A stretch of 16,738 nt of DNA, from assembly GCA_027310735.1 (NCBI GenBank), contig DAIDAH010000011.1:1-16738 (forward strand), read 5' to 3'. The notes beneath the pieces were generated by a model, which saw only the letters and a program-made list of their open reading frames with translations, made no database searches and had not been told where the DNA came from. Shown piece after piece: positions 1-6,240 of this stretch. Position numbers and translations under genes: made by a program. Origin of the DNA: Methylotenera sp. GTDB taxonomy: Bacteria; Pseudomonadota; Gammaproteobacteria; Burkholderiales; Methylophilaceae. How positions within the stretch are numbered: position 1 is the first letter of the stretch; each line of letters opens with the position of its first letter.

Positions 1-1
1 T

Positions 2-841
2 CGTGGTGCTCCGCGTGATGCATTGATTGCGGATATTGCCCCTCCTCATCTACGCGGCGCAGCATTTGGGCTACGCCAATCACTTGACACAGTTGGTGCA
101 TTTCTTGGCCCCTTGCTTGCAGTGGGGTTGATGCTACTATGGGCTAACGACTTTCGTGCGGTGTTCTGGGTCGCAGTGATTCCGGGATTGATGGCCGTTG
201 CGCTACTTTTGTTCGGAATACGTGAGCCTGAACGTCATGAAACTGGTAAGCGCTCAAATCCGATTCGCCGAGAAAATCTCAAGCGTCTCGGAGTTCAATA
301 TTGGTGGGTGGTTGGTATCGGTGCTATATTCACAATGGCACGTTTCAGCGAGGCGTTTCTGGTTTTGCGGGCGCAACAAGGAGGCATCCCAGTCGCACTA
401 GTGCCACTGGTGATGGTGGCGATGAATGTGATCTACGCTGCTTCGGCTTACCCATTCGGTAAGCTCTCTGATCGCATTAGCCACAAAACTTTATTGGTGA
501 TTGGTCTGATTGTCCTAATTGCAGCTGATATGGTATTGGCTATCAACGATAATTGGAATGTTGTTTTAGCTGGCGTTGCGCTCTGGGGCATTCACATGGG
601 GATTACTCAGGGCTTACTTGCTACGATGGTCGCCGATACCGCACCTCCCGACCTACGCGGCACTGCCTACGGCTTCTTCAATCTGATGAGTGGGATTGCG
701 ATGCTGTTAGCTGGCGGAGTCGCTGGGCTTTTGTGGGATAAGTTTGGAGCATCCTTCACTTTTTATGCGGGCGCAGTGTTCTGCATTATTGCACTTGCTG
801 GTTTGGCACGGCAACCAAGACGTATTGTTGGTGATGAGTAA
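2..841 (+). CDS. Major facilitator superfamily transporter, C-terminal part (5' end outside window)
   Basis: This is the C-terminal 279 residues of a membrane transporter of the major facilitator superfamily; the frame is open to the left edge, so about a third of a typical 400-residue protein is missing. The visible part opens with RGAPRDALIADIAPPHLRG, a loop sequence usual around transmembrane helix 4 in these permeases. A related loop, VADTAPPDLRGTAYGF, recurs near residues 206-221 and reflects the two-fold pseudo-repeat of the fold. A GKLSDR motif (residues 153-158) lies in the loop between helices 8 and 9. Several hydrophobic helices follow, and the protein ends with a short basic tail. 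Substrate cannot be told from sequence. Three sampled 60-base lines are 47-60% GC, higher than the core genes to the right (about 43%) and much higher than the adjacent integrase. It could be host sequence or cargo of the integrated element; I cannot decide from this window. Confidence 0.9.
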   Translation, partial: RGAPRDALIADIAPPHLRGAAFGLRQSLDTVGAFLGPLLAVGLMLLWANDFRAVFWVAVIPGLMAVALLLFGIREPERHETGKRSNPIRRENLKRLGVQYWWVVGIGAIFTMARFSEAFLVLRAQQGGIPVALVPLVMVAMNVIYAASAYPFGKLSDRISHKTLLVIGLIVLIAADMVLAINDNWNVVLAGVALWGIHMGITQGLLATMVADTAPPDLRGTAYGFFNLMSGIAMLLAGGVAGLLWDKFGASFTFYAGAVFCIIALAGLARQPRRIVGDE

Positions 842-1211
842 AGAGAAGCAATCAAATATGTTCAGCTTGTTTTAGCACTTGCTTTAGGAAAGAATGTACG
901 AGCGAAGTTCACAACTTAAACTATAACGTCAGCCACTTCACTTTAAGGTACAGGAAGCATGATTTTGGTCAGACATTGTATAAATTTTGATGATCAATAA
1001 GTTACTGACTGAGGTTTAATTTGACCTCTAAATCAGTATGCCGCAAAGCGACCATAGTGAAATATGCATGAATAAGAACTAGTGGTCAATTAATCTTAGA
1101 GTAAGCAGTTTTACACAAAATTAAAACTAAAACGTAAGATAAGTAAAAGCAGTAAATACACAATATTGAGGTTAGATAAAAAATTGTTTTAAAATTCAAA
1201 TACACAAAACT
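842..1211. other. AT-rich gap between transporter and integrase genes
   Basis: These 370 bases hold no credible gene: open frames are very short and none has a good ribosome binding site. I see no intrinsic terminator for the transporter. The only structures noted are an imperfect inverted repeat at 1004-1037 and a nine-base copy (1072-1080) of a sequence found at the tRNA/integrase junction. I searched for the missing 3' end of the tRNA-Ser gene here and did not find a convincing copy. Confidence 0.6.
1004..1037. repeat. Imperfect inverted repeat downstream of transporter gene
   Basis: ACTGA-ct-GAGGT at 1004-1015 faces ACCTC-taaa-TCAGT at 1024-1037 across an eight-base loop, giving two five-pair helices separated by an internal loop. 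No T-run follows, so it is not a standard terminator. It may be chance, a weak hairpin at the end of the transporter transcript, or part of the element's recombination region. Confidence 0.35.
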
Positions 1212-2636
1212 TTACGAAGGCCCATCATTTTTAATTGCTTTTAATTCTTGTTTTAGTAGAGCAATGTCTTGGTTGGATGATATTGACATCATCTGCTTAT
1301 CAATCAGCTCGAGGCGTCGCTCTATTGCCTTAGTTGTTTTTCTAGCGTAGTGACCTGTGGTAATTGGAGATGCATGACCCATTAGTTTTTGAACTTCTGG
1401 CAGCTCAAGGCCAAATTTGTTATTCACAGGGTCAATAGGTGCATCATTAAGCATATAAACGCCATACATATGTCTTAAAGAGTGCAAAGACCATTGCTCT
1501 TTTTTTGTCTGCTTTGGCTTTTTTAACCCCGCCTTTTTACAGGCGTCCTGAAAATTATCATTAAGAGCTTTATCGGTTACATCAATATATGGCTTACCGC
1601 GATTGACTACATCTAAATACTGAAAAACATAGTTTTGTTCTCCTTTATTTGGTATATATTCTTCTCGGACATAAAGTGCTAATGCCTCAAAGAACCAATC
1701 CCTAAATGGTTGCATCAAATACGTTATAGATGTTTGTCTACCCTTAAAACGAGCTTTTTGCGTAGGATTCATATCAGCGCCAAAACGCTTTCCATCGGGA
1801 TCTACGATATAAACCTTCTGATTTTCAATATCTATCTCATTCCATCTTAGATTTAGCGCCTCGCTAAATCTAATACCACTAGATGCTAACAAAAGCCAAA
1901 GAGTTTTATCACGATAGTTATTGGCAAAACCAACAACGTCTTGCACATTTTCAATTGGGAAATCAAGCCTAGTTGTGTTTATTTGACTCTTTAAGGCTAT
2001 ATTGATTAGCTTTGATGGTCTTTTAAGAAACCTGTTATCAGATTTAATCACCCCGCCAAACATGGAGTTTCTTTTAAGGTTAGCTTTCTCAAAGCTAGTT
2101 AGATTGTCATTATTATCAAAAGCATTAATGAAAGCCTCATACTGCTCCACCACAATGCCTTTTAGCTCCGCAAGCTCTTTTGCCTCAATCGCCAGCAACT
2201 CGGAAGTCTTAAGAAATAAATTAACTGCAGCTATAACGTTATCAAAGCTACTTCTTGAAATAGCTTTTCTAGGAAGGTTGTTAACAACATCAAGTTTCCA
2301 TTGTTCTGACGCTGGCAACTTAGGTGTCATAGCAAGTTCCTTTGCAATGACATCCGTACCACTAGCTAGATAAGTTGTATAGAAGTCAATAACCCTGTTA
2401 ATCTTTGATTTAGATGCTGGAAAACCAAACACTTTGGCTTCAATAAGGTAATCTATGAATTGAGCTACAACTTCTGAATACCTTTTTCTTGTTGCTAAAG
2501 CTTTATATTTGATTTGATAAGAAAAGTAATCAAACGCAGATATGGAAACTCCATCAGAATCGATTAATTCCCAGGAATCAACTCCATCCCTTTTGCAAGG
2601 TATTCGTAGGATATTTTTGAGTGTTGTCAAGGCCAA
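1212..2636 (-). CDS. Tyrosine recombinase / phage-type integrase
   Basis: A 474-residue site-specific recombinase, expected to bind DNA and catalyse integration or excision of a mobile element through a covalent phosphotyrosine intermediate. The catalytic domain occupies roughly residues 225-440. Visible active-site residues are the first arginine in GIRFSEAL (R256), the H-x-x-R box HSLRH (H385, R388), the second histidine in LMGHAS (H421) and the nucleophile Y430 in the GHYARK context. A basic stretch near residues 290-300 may hold the beta-hairpin lysine. Residues 30-215 form a helical DNA-binding region, somewhat longer than in small phage integrases. No frameshift or stop is seen, so the enzyme could be active. 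The start is a TTG at 2636 (in-frame stop shortly upstream); a second TTG two codons later is an alternative. Its neighbour is the broken tRNA-Ser at 2761-2830, the likely integration site. Low GC sets it apart from the core genome. Confidence 0.9.
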   Translation of the reverse strand: MALTTLKNILRIPCKRDGVDSWELIDSDGVSISAFDYFSYQIKYKALATRKRYSEVVAQFIDYLIEAKVFGFPASKSKINRVIDFYTTYLASGTDVIAKELAMTPKLPASEQWKLDVVNNLPRKAISRSSFDNVIAAVNLFLKTSELLAIEAKELAELKGIVVEQYEAFINAFDNNDNLTSFEKANLKRNSMFGGVIKSDNRFLKRPSKLINIALKSQINTTRLDFPIENVQDVVGFANNYRDKTLWLLLASSGIRFSEALNLRWNEIDIENQKVYIVDPDGKRFGADMNPTQKARFKGRQTSITYLMQPFRDWFFEALALYVREEYIPNKGEQNYVFQYLDVVNRGKPYIDVTDKALNDNFQDACKKAGLKKPKQTKKEQWSLHSLRHMYGVYMLNDAPIDPVNNKFGLELPEVQKLMGHASPITTGHYARKTTKAIERRLELIDKQMMSISSNQDIALLKQELKAIKNDGPS

Positions 2637-2643
2637 GATCCAG

Positions 2644-2743
2644 AGTTAAACGAACCTAACATTATAGGCTCTAGTTAAACATCTGTAATTAGTCTTTTAA
2701 CTCAATAGATAAAAGGATGTAGTGTTTATTTCTAGTTAAACAT
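2644..2743. repeat. Repeated AGTTAAAC motifs between integrase and tRNA (possible arm-type sites or operators)
   Basis: AGTTAAAC occurs on the plus strand at 2644-2651, 2673-2680 and 2734-2741, and AGTTAAA occurs in inverted orientation at 2696-2702. Two copies belong to a longer 12-base direct repeat, CTAGTTAAACAT (2671-2682 and 2732-2743). The three direct copies are 29 and 61 bases apart, close to whole numbers of helical turns. Short direct repeats beside an integrase gene and attachment site are typical of arm-type integrase binding sites; binding of a repressor or directionality factor is the alternative. The motif was not seen in the gap on the other side of the integrase gene. Confidence 0.55.
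2661..2689 (-). promoter_or_regulatory. Probable promoter of the integrase gene
   Basis: Reading leftward, a perfect -10 box TATAAT (2661-2666) lies 17 bases from a -35-like ATTACA (2684-2689; four of six match TTGACA). Transcription would start near 2654, giving a leader of about 18 bases before the TTG start. One AGTTAAAC motif lies in the spacer (2673-2680) and another just after the predicted start point (2644-2651), so a protein bound to these motifs would block this promoter. Confidence 0.6.
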
Positions 2744-2760
2744 TACATTGGTAAAGATAA

Positions 2761-2830
2761 GAACTCACGGTGGGCGTGAACCCACGACAGTTTTCAAGAC
2801 TGTAGCATTAAACCGCTCTGCCACTCTTCC
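2761..2830 (-). tRNA. tRNA-Ser (anticodon TGA), 3' truncated at the T loop
   Basis: On the minus strand the sequence starts with acceptor strand GGAAGAG (2830-2824). A D arm follows (GCA/TGC stem with GAGCGGTTTAA loop), then an anticodon stem ACAGT/ACTGT with loop CTTGAAA giving anticodon TGA. The long variable arm GTGGG/CCCAC marks a serine tRNA, and the T-stem 5' strand GTGAG plus TTC ends at 2761. A normal gene would continue GAATCTCAC, then CTCTTCC, then a discriminator base. Here it continues TTATCTTTACC, which cannot complete the T stem or the acceptor stem. About 20 nucleotides are missing, so this copy cannot make a standard tRNA. The break coincides with the likely integration point of the adjacent integrase element. 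An intact copy must exist elsewhere if UCA codons are to be read. Confidence 0.8.
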
Positions 2831-2837
2831 TATTTAA

Positions 2838-2866
2838 CGTTGTATTGCAACGAAAACGCTATTATA
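2838..2866 (-). promoter_or_regulatory. Extended -10 promoter and small inverted repeat ahead of tRNA-Ser
   Basis: The minus strand has TGC-TATAAT (-10 box at 2861-2866, a perfect extended -10) just beyond the stop codon of the deformylase gene; no good -35 is seen. Between this and the tRNA 5' end an inverted repeat CGTTG/CAACG (2838-2842 and 2848-2852, five-base loop) would fall at the start of the transcript. The promoter looks intact, so the truncated tRNA may still be transcribed into the integrase region. Confidence 0.5.
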
Positions 2867-2874
2867 GCAAAAGA

Positions 2875-3423
2875 TTAGTCATCTTGAATATCCTGATTTG
2901 GAAAAAAAACATCAGAATATCCAAATTTTTTCAAATCAGTGATTCGCATCGGATATAAGATACCATCCAAGTGGTCACATTCATGCTGAACCACACGCGC
3001 ATGAAAACCACTCACCAGCCTATCAACTGGGGTACCATATTGATCAAAACCTGTGTAATGCAAACGTACATATCTTGGCACTACACCACGCATACCTGGC
3101 ACTGAAAGGCATCCTTCCCAACCATCTTCCACTTCCGTACTGACTGGCGTCAGAACTGGGTTAATTAGCACGGTATAAGGTACAGCATCAGCATCCGGAT
3201 AGCGTGGATTAATCATCTCCTCCGATTTCTTTTGGCCGAAAATAATTACGCGCACACTCTCACCAATTTGTGGTGCCGCTATACCAGCTCCATTTAAGTG
3301 ATGCATCGTATCTTCCATATCTTGTATTAATGCATGCAAGTCTGGAGTATTGAAGTGCGCTATAGGCGCTGCCTTCATTAACAAACACGGCTCACCCATA
3401 CGTAAAACTGGTCTAATTGCCAC
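2875..3423 (-). CDS. def: Peptide deformylase
   Basis: A 182-residue metalloenzyme of the cytosol that removes the formyl group from the initiator methionine of nascent proteins. All three family motifs are present: GAGIAAPQ (residues 45-52), EGCLS (103-107, with metal-ligand C105) and HECDH (147-151, metal ligands H147 and H151, catalytic E148). Length is normal for a bacterial deformylase. The start is GTG at 3423, inside the last codons of the upstream phosphorylase gene (11-base overlap). A GGAG ribosome binding site nine bases ahead supports it, and the overlap implies translational coupling. It is not next to fmt, the usual partner of def, so this may be a second deformylase of the genome; the window cannot show that. 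The stop lies immediately before the tRNA-Ser promoter. Confidence 0.96.
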   Translation of the reverse strand: MAIRPVLRMGEPCLLMKAAPIAHFNTPDLHALIQDMEDTMHHLNGAGIAAPQIGESVRVIIFGQKKSEEMINPRYPDADAVPYTVLINPVLTPVSTEVEDGWEGCLSVPGMRGVVPRYVRLHYTGFDQYGTPVDRLVSGFHARVVQHECDHLDGILYPMRITDLKKFGYSDVFFPNQDIQDD

Positions 3424-4174
3424 TTTTCTTAACTCCGTTAAGTTTCACTAATTGAGCGATGATATTACGCACCCGATACATGGTTTGATTCAGATTTTCA
3501 ATCACATCTTCATATTGAATACCATGCAGGCTATCACCACGCCCTGCCGCATAATTAGCAACAGGGCAAATAGCAGCATAACTAATCCCGAGTTCGCGAG
3601 CAAGTGCGGCCTCTGGCATCCCAGTCATACCGACCATCGTGGCTCCATCACGTTCTAATCGGTTAATTTCTGCAGCTGTTTCTAAACGGGGGCCTTGTGT
3701 CGCCCCATAAACACCATAAGCAACAATTTTCTCACCAATATCTGTGGCCGCCTGTAACCACTTGGCACGCAAATGAGGACAATATGGCTCAGTGAAATCA
3801 ATATGCTTTACAGGTAGACTAATACCATCATAAAAAGTATTTTTTCGACCATGTGTATAGTCAATAATCTGATCGGGCAAGGCGATTACACCTGCGGCTA
3901 AATCAGCATGAATACCACCAACTGTAGCAATAGCAGCGATCTCCGTAACGCCTTGCATGTGTAAGGCTGATATATTGGCGCGATAATTCACTTCATGCGG
4001 TGGGATGGTGTGACCATTACCATGACGCGCTAAAAAAATCACTTCACGCCCTTCAATTTCACCAAACACAAGCGGTTGAGAGGGTTCACCATAAGGTGTA
4101 CGCACAATTAAGCGCTTAGTAATATTTAAATTATCTAATTGTGTTAAGCCTGTACCACCTATGATTGCCAGCAT
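3413..4174 (-). CDS. mtnP: S-methyl-5'-thioinosine (or thioadenosine) phosphorylase
   Basis: A 253-residue member of the purine nucleoside phosphorylase/MTAP family. It splits a 5'-methylthio nucleoside with phosphate into the purine base and 5-methylthioribose-1-phosphate, salvaging the by-product of polyamine synthesis. Visible family features are the phosphate-binding GGTGL (residues 6-10), RHG followed by PPHEVNYRAN (50-67), YGATQGPRLET (156-166) and MVGMTGMPEAALARE (180-194). At residue 207 (VANYAAG) there is asparagine, where adenosine-type MTAPs have an aspartate that reads the 6-amino group. By family knowledge this favours a 6-oxopurine substrate such as methylthioinosine, as in the Pseudomonas enzyme; that choice is inferred. 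The ATG at 4174 has an AGG ribosome binding site about eight bases ahead. It is the first gene of a two-gene operon with the deformylase. Confidence 0.9.
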   Translation of the reverse strand: MLAIIGGTGLTQLDNLNITKRLIVRTPYGEPSQPLVFGEIEGREVIFLARHGNGHTIPPHEVNYRANISALHMQGVTEIAAIATVGGIHADLAAGVIALPDQIIDYTHGRKNTFYDGISLPVKHIDFTEPYCPHLRAKWLQAATDIGEKIVAYGVYGATQGPRLETAAEINRLERDGATMVGMTGMPEAALARELGISYAAICPVANYAAGRGDSLHGIQYEDVIENLNQTMYRVRNIIAQLVKLNGVKKSGN

Positions 4175-4204
4175 GCTTGCTACCTATCCTTTAATAAGAA
4201 TTCT

Positions 4205-4238
4205 ATTATATAACGGCTTCCAGCATGGCGAGCATGCT
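4205..4238 (-). promoter_or_regulatory. Probable mtnP promoter with palindromic element over the -35 region
   Basis: On the minus strand a perfect TATAAT -10 box lies at 4205-4210, 31 bases before the mtnP start codon. No good -35 is present. At the place where one would lie is an inverted repeat AGCATG/CATGCT (4222-4227 and 4233-4238, five-base spacer). The eight-base palindrome AGCATGCT at 4231-4238 recurs at 4170-4177 over the mtnP start codon. Poor -35 plus palindrome is what a regulated promoter often looks like, but no regulator can be named. The -10 call is firmer than the operator idea. Confidence 0.45.
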
Positions 4239-4479
4239 TATAAACGCACTATGATTCATGCGAGTACTCATATTAACCATATATTTTCATATGCCAACTT
4301 TTGCTAACTCTGATTGTTTTTTAGAGATTATGCCTGACTAAATTACATATCATCTGAAGCACGTATATCGTATATAAACTCCGTCACCTATCCATAATAG
4401 TGTTTTATGCTTCATGCTAAAAAGTAACCGTAATTTGTGGCATACTCACGCCATGACATATGCACATCATCAAGAGAAT

Positions 4480-5367
4480 ATGGCTAAAACAACAGCTCCC
4501 CAGACTGTTACCAGTCAAAGCTTAATACAGGCGCAGACTCACTATGAGAACTTCCCTGTCGCATCAATATTTTTACCCAAACACTTACGTGAACCAATTG
4601 GCTTGATTTACAGCTTTGCAAGACAAGCAGATGACTTTGCTGATGAAGGCGATTTGAGTATGGAAAATCGTCTGACTTTACTCAATAACTTTCGTGAAGA
4701 ACTTGATTTATTACATGCTTACATCAAGCCAAAAACATCATTCTTTGCAACATTAGGCGATATGATTAAAGTGAGATGCCTACCTTATGAGCCATTTTAT
4801 GACTTACTGGATGCCTTCAGCCAAGACGTAACCAAAACACGTTATGCCGATTATGATGAGGTACTGGACTATTGCAAACGTTCTGCCAACCCCATTGGCA
4901 GATTAATGTTGCACCTTTATGAAAAATCCACACCAGAGAATGTTCAACTGTCTGATAATATTTGCACGGCATTACAGATCATCAACTTTTTACAAGACAT
5001 TGCCATTGATTTCAAAAAAAATGACGGTAAGCAACGCATCTATATGTGTCAGGATGAAATGGCTGCTTTTGGTATTACGGAGTCTCAAATTAAAGCATTT
5101 GTTGATGGTGAAGAAACTGTTGATGAAAACTGGCAACAGTTTCTACTGTTCAACGTAAGACGCGTCAATGCTTTGCTTTATGCAGGCAAACCATTAGGAC
5201 GCATTTTGAAAGGACGCATTGGCTTTGAAATGCGCATGATTATTGCAGGTGGGGAGCGGATAATTAGTAAAATCACTACAGTTAATGGTGACATTTTTAA
5301 ACACCGCCCTACTTTAAACCCTTGGGATTGGTGCATCATTTTCATCAAAGCATTATTCAAGATATAA
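4480..5367 (+). CDS. hpnC: Hydroxysqualene synthase HpnC
   Basis: A trans-isoprenyl diphosphate synthase of the squalene/phytoene synthase family. By family knowledge HpnC converts presqualene diphosphate, made by HpnD, to hydroxysqualene. The two metal-binding acidic regions are visible: ARQADDFADEGD (residues 47-58) and NFLQDIAIDF (about 169-178), followed by RIYM. The start is uncertain. The ATG at 4480 has a weak AAGAG ahead and gives 295 residues beginning MAKTTAPQ; in-frame ATGs at 4453 and 4414 would add 9 or 22 residues that do not look like family sequence and have no visible ribosome binding site. It is the first gene of the hpnCDE operon; the gap to hpnD is 25 bases. No convincing sigma-70 promoter was found in the 4175-4413 region on this strand. 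HpnC and HpnD are paralogues; assignment follows gene order and closer matches in each protein. Confidence 0.88.
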   Translation: MAKTTAPQTVTSQSLIQAQTHYENFPVASIFLPKHLREPIGLIYSFARQADDFADEGDLSMENRLTLLNNFREELDLLHAYIKPKTSFFATLGDMIKVRCLPYEPFYDLLDAFSQDVTKTRYADYDEVLDYCKRSANPIGRLMLHLYEKSTPENVQLSDNICTALQIINFLQDIAIDFKKNDGKQRIYMCQDEMAAFGITESQIKAFVDGEETVDENWQQFLLFNVRRVNALLYAGKPLGRILKGRIGFEMRMIIAGGERIISKITTVNGDIFKHRPTLNPWDWCIIFIKALFKI

Positions 5368-5392
5368 ACAAATTACAGGTTAAATAATAAGC

Positions 5393-6238
5393 ATGACGCC
5401 ACAGCAATACTGCCAACAAAAAACCGCTAAAAGCGGCTCAAGCTTCTATTACAGCTTTATGTTTTTACCGAAACAGAAACGTGAAGCCATTACAGCACTC
5501 TACGCATTCTGCCGAGAGGTAGATGATATCGCTGATGAATGTACGGAACTGCATATTGCACAAACCAAGCTAAACTGGTGGCGTGAAGAAGTTGAAAGCC
5601 TCTACCTAGGCAAACCACAACACCCAGTGTCCAAGGCGCTGGTAACGCCAATTAAAACCTACAATCTGGATGCAGAACATTTCATTGAGATTATTGATGG
5701 AATGGAGATGGATCTAAACTTTAATCGCTACGAAGACTTTAAACAATTACAGTTATATTGCTACCGCGTTGCCAGTGTTGTTGGCCTACTTTCAGCGCAG
5801 ATATTCGGGTTTAGTAATCGTAAAACACTCAAATTTGCACACGATTTAGGCATGGCATTTCAACTTACCAACATCATCCGCGACGTTGGTGAAGATGCCA
5901 GACGTAATCGTATTTACTTACCATTAGATGAGCTAGCAAAGTTTAATGTCTCTGAAGAAGATATTTTAACAAGCCTCGAATCTGAGAACATCAAAAAACT
6001 ACTTGATTACCAAATTGAGCGCGCCGAAAGTTACTATGACCGTGCATTAAGCGAATTGCCAAATGAGGATCGTAAAAATCAACGCGTGGGTTTGATGATG
6101 TCAGCCATTTACCGCACCCTACTACGTGAAATTAAAGCTGATGGCGCAGAAAAAGTGCTGAATTCACGCACCTCACTAGGTGCGCTACGCAAATTCTTGT
6201 TAGCTTTACAAGTTTGGTTGAAATCAAGTAAGGCTTAA
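5393..6238 (+). CDS. hpnD: Presqualene diphosphate synthase HpnD
   Basis: A 281-residue squalene/phytoene synthase family enzyme that joins two farnesyl diphosphate molecules head to head into presqualene diphosphate, the first committed step of squalene synthesis. The first acidic motif is REVDDIADE (residues 41-49). The second is LTNIIRDVGEDARRNRIYLP (158-177), whose N/D spacing (N160, D164, D168) binds the magnesium-diphosphate of the second substrate. It also has YCYRVASVVG (122-131), typical of this family. It sits between hpnC and hpnE, with 25 bases before it and two bases after it. The ribosome binding site is weak (AGG about 14 bases upstream), which fits translation linked to hpnC. 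A phytoene synthase is the main alternative by fold, but the three-gene context argues for HpnD. Confidence 0.92.
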   Translation: MTPQQYCQQKTAKSGSSFYYSFMFLPKQKREAITALYAFCREVDDIADECTELHIAQTKLNWWREEVESLYLGKPQHPVSKALVTPIKTYNLDAEHFIEIIDGMEMDLNFNRYEDFKQLQLYCYRVASVVGLLSAQIFGFSNRKTLKFAHDLGMAFQLTNIIRDVGEDARRNRIYLPLDELAKFNVSEEDILTSLESENIKKLLDYQIERAESYYDRALSELPNEDRKNQRVGLMMSAIYRTLLREIKADGAEKVLNSRTSLGALRKFLLALQVWLKSSKA

Positions 6239-6240
6239 AA

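Larger units (their letters stand above)
842..2761. mobile_element. Integrase end of an integrated element (left limit unknown)
   Basis: A tyrosine recombinase gene lies directly next to a tRNA gene that breaks off inside its T loop, a preferred crossover place for tRNA-targeting integrases. The right limit is placed where the tRNA sequence ends (2761). The left limit is not visible: the missing tRNA 3' end is not found in the window, so the element may extend past the left edge and include the transporter gene, or most of it may have been deleted. The integrase gene is markedly AT-rich (30% and 38% GC in two sampled lines) compared with its neighbours on both sides. The existence of the element is an inference from these signs. 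Confidence 0.55.

Noticed and set aside
1072..1100. Reading 1072-1080 as the site holding the missing tRNA-Ser 3' end.
   Set aside because: After the shared nine bases the minus strand reads TCATGCATATTT, which cannot form the T stem or the acceptor strand CTCTTCC.
1166..1177. GAGGTTAGAT as a displaced tRNA 3' fragment (expected GAGGTGAGAT on the plus strand).
   Set aside because: Only a ten-base near match with one mismatch; neither the acceptor part before it nor the T-loop bases after it fit. Treated as chance.
2755..2830. Considering the tRNA as intact with an unusual T arm (TTTAC pairing with GTGAG across an eight-base loop).
   Set aside because: It needs two G-T pairs and an abnormal loop, and no acceptor 3' strand complementary to GGAAGAG follows.
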